A stretch of 64,000 bases of DNA, taken from contig NZ_UAQZ01000012.1 of the NCBI RefSeq assembly GCF_900446215.1, forward strand, positions 1,008,919-1,072,918, written 5' to 3'. Under the pieces are notes generated by a model, which was given only the letters and a program-made list of their open reading frames with translations, was not told the origin of the DNA and did not search any database. The stretch is from Burkholderia cenocepacia. GTDB lineage: Bacteria; Pseudomonadota; Gammaproteobacteria; Burkholderiales; Burkholderiaceae. The position numbers and the translations under genes were made by a program. This document shows, in pieces, positions 61,474 to 64,000 of this stretch (position 1 is its first letter; every line of letters starts with the position of its first letter).

Positions 61474-62643
61474 ATGACATCCATTCAACCGATCGAATCG
61501 TCGACGTCGCTGGTCGAAGAGCGCAACACCGCCAAGACCGTCGTCATCGGCCTCCTCACTGCCGTCCTCGTGATCGCCGCGCCGATCGTGATCGGCTCGG
61601 CCGGCGGCAACTACTGGGTCCGCGTGCTCGACTTCGCGATGCTGTACGTGATGCTCGCGCTGGGCCTGAACGTGGTGGTCGGCTTCGCCGGCCTGCTCGA
61701 CCTGGGCTACATCGCGTTCTACGCGGTGGGCGCCTACACGGCGGCGCTGCTGAGCTCGCCGCACCTGACCTCGCAGTTCGAGTGGATCGCGGCGCTCGCG
61801 CCGAACGGCCTGCACGTGCCGTTCCTGCTGATCGTGCCGATCGCGATGGCGCTGGCGGCGACCTTCGGGATCCTGCTCGGCGCGCCGACGCTGCGCCTGC
61901 GCGGCGACTACCTGGCGATCGTCACGCTCGGCTTCGGTGAAATCGTCCGGATCTTCATGAACAACCTCGACCGTCCGGTGAACATCACCAACGGCCCGAA
62001 GGGGATCACGGGCATCGATCCGGTGCACGTCGGCGGCTTCAACCTGTCGCAGACGCATACGCTGTTCGGCTTCCAGCTGCCGTCGGTGTACATGTACTAC
62101 TACCTGTTCGTGCTCTGCTCGCTGCTGGTGATCTGGGTGTGTACGCGTCTGCAGCACTCGCGTATCGGCCGCGCGTGGGCCGCGATCCGCGAAGACGAAA
62201 TCGCCGCGAAGGCGATGGGCATCAACACCCGTAACGTGAAGCTGCTCGCGTTCGCGATGGGCGCGTCGTTCGGCGGCCTGTCGGGCTCGATGTTCGGCGC
62301 GTTCCAGGGCTTCGTGTCGCCCGAGTCGTTCACGTTCTGGGAATCGATCGTCGTGCTCGCCTGCGTGGTGCTCGGCGGCATGGGCCACATCCCGGGCGTG
62401 ATCCTGGGCGCGGTGCTGCTCGCGATCTTCCCGGAATTCCTGCGCTCGACGATGAGCCCGCTGCAGCACGCGCTGTTCGGTCACGACATCGTCGATACCG
62501 AAGTGATCCGTCAGGCGCTGTACGGCCTCGCGATGGTGATCATCATGCTGTACCGCTCGGAAGGCCTGTGGCCCGCGCCGAAGCATGAGGACAAGATCGC
62601 GAAACTGGCGAAGCGCAACAGCAAGAAGCCGGTGCGCGCTTAA
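61474..62643 (+). CDS. livM: Branched-chain amino-acid ABC transporter permease LivM
   Basis: 389 residues. The second permease: VMLALGLNVVVGFAGLLDLG, LRGDYLAIVTLGFGEIVRIF and VVLGGMGHIPGVILGAVLLA are typical. ATG 61474 follows GGGGAGC; the earlier start at 61435 lies inside livH. 19 bases after livH. Confidence 0.95.
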   Translation: MTSIQPIESSTSLVEERNTAKTVVIGLLTAVLVIAAPIVIGSAGGNYWVRVLDFAMLYVMLALGLNVVVGFAGLLDLGYIAFYAVGAYTAALLSSPHLTSQFEWIAALAPNGLHVPFLLIVPIAMALAATFGILLGAPTLRLRGDYLAIVTLGFGEIVRIFMNNLDRPVNITNGPKGITGIDPVHVGGFNLSQTHTLFGFQLPSVYMYYYLFVLCSLLVIWVCTRLQHSRIGRAWAAIREDEIAAKAMGINTRNVKLLAFAMGASFGGLSGSMFGAFQGFVSPESFTFWESIVVLACVVLGGMGHIPGVILGAVLLAIFPEFLRSTMSPLQHALFGHDIVDTEVIRQALYGLAMVIIMLYRSEGLWPAPKHEDKIAKLAKRNSKKPVRA

Positions 62644-62666
62644 CCTACGGACAAGGGGATACACAC

Positions 62667-63442
62667 ATGAGCGACAAGCAAATCCGACTGTCCGTCTCGG
62701 GCGTGAACAAGCGCTTCGGCGGGCTGCAGGCACTGTCCGACGTCGGCCTGCAGATCCGCGAAGGCGAGATCTACGGTCTGATCGGCCCGAACGGGGCCGG
62801 CAAGACGACGTTCTTCAACGTGATCACGGGCCTCTACACGCCCGACTCCGGCGACTTCAAGCTGGACGGCACGAACTACACGCCGACGGCCGTGCACCAG
62901 GTGGCCAAGGCCGGCATCGCGCGCACGTTCCAGAACATCCGCCTGTTCGGCGGGATGACGGCGCTCGAGAACGTGATGGTGGGCCGCCACGTGCGCACCA
63001 AGCACGGTCTGCTGGGCGCGGTGTTCCAGACGCCGGCCGAACGCCAGGAAGAGCGCGAGATCAAGGAGCGCGCGATCGAGCTGCTCGAATACGTCGGCGT
63101 GCTGCAGTACGCGGACTACACGTCGCGCAACCTGTCGTACGGTCACCAGCGTCGTCTCGAAATCGCCCGCGCGCTCGCGACCGACCCGAAGCTGCTCGCG
63201 CTCGACGAGCCGGCGGCCGGGATGAACGCGACCGAGAAGGTCGAACTCACGCGCCTGCTCGACAAGATCCGCTCGGACGGCCGCACGATTCTCCTGATCG
63301 AGCACGACGTGAAGCTCGTGATGGGGTTGTGCAACCGGATGACGGTGCTCGATTACGGCAAGGTGATCGCCGAGGGTCTGCCGCAGGACGTGCAGAAGAA
63401 TCCGAAGGTGATTGAGGCATATCTCGGCGCAGGGGTGCACTG

Positions 63443-63443
<1 letters not shown>
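62667..63443 (+). CDS. livG: Branched-chain amino-acid ABC transporter ATPase LivG
   Basis: 258 residues. Walker A GPNGAGKTTFFNVITG, Q-loop ARTFQNIRLFGGM, ABC signature LSYGHQRRLEIARAL (variant of LSGGQ), Walker B LLALDEPAAGMN and the H-loop LIEHDVKLVM. Ends in an overlap with livF. Confidence 0.97.

Positions 63444-64000
<557 letters not shown>

Overview
The window is about 67% GC, has dense Burkholderia-type gene content and almost no accessory DNA. Protein sequences and synteny (adk-kdsB-Trm112-lpxK, clpS-clpA, coaBC-lspA-ileS-ribF, two adjacent isocitrate dehydrogenases, livHMGF) fit a large chromosome of a Burkholderia cepacia-complex-like betaproteobacterium. The species assignment is inference from sequence alone. 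I found no rRNA, tRNA, CRISPR array, prophage or integron.

Layout. (1) 1-7.8 kb: the end of murJ, a SirB1-type protein, then the leftward envelope cluster lpxK-Trm112-kdsB-adk (lipid A kinase, CMP-KDO synthesis, adenylate kinase), xseA and sodB. (2) 7.79-9.10 kb: a complete IS3-family insertion sequence with 25-bp inverted repeats, a TGT target duplication and an A_AAA_AAG frameshift site, landed just after the sodB terminator. (3) 9.1-24.4 kb: a mixed metabolic and accessory-like region holding chrA, a Crp/Fnr regulator, an Mpo1-like protein, a ketopantoate-reductase-like enzyme, a methyltransferase, a degenerate EAL protein, an MdtD-like exporter, a DNA-binding citrate-synthase-like protein divergent from a permuted CoA-transferase, a GntR/HutC regulator, an aldo/keto reductase, a very repetitive glycine-rich exported protein and a nickel/cobalt permease. 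(4) 24.5-35.6 kb: a stand-alone EF-G gene, a DUF192 protein, a small His/Lys/Ala-rich exported protein, rluE, dimeric icd and monomeric icd side by side, a Tat-exported multicopper oxidase and a cold-shock gene. (5) 36-49.4 kb: clpSA, an amino-acid permease, a four-repeat membrane protein, dut-coaBC and lspA-ileS-ribF leftward, purN and an RsmB-like methyltransferase rightward. (6) 49.4-64 kb: mscS, a fatty-acid desaturase, the NAD cluster nadA-nadC facing nadB, rpmB-rpmG, a radC gene that appears frameshifted, fkpB-ispH, a lipoprotein, and livHMGF (livF runs off the end).

Functional links visible in the order of genes: NadB and NadA make quinolinate and NadC converts it, and the two transcripts share a terminator; ClpS is the adaptor of ClpA; LspA, IleS and RibF are nearly contiguous; LivH, M, G and F make one branched-chain amino-acid ABC importer without its binding protein in view.

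Most interesting signals: two tandem 34-nt hairpins with a compensatory base change just upstream of nadA; the citrate-synthase/HTH fusion and the permuted CoA-transferase sharing a promoter with a perfect inverted repeat; the radC reading-frame break; the degenerate EAL protein; the 19-copy pentapeptide minisatellite gene; a 14-bp palindrome before icd; and a structured intergenic region between cspA and clpS.
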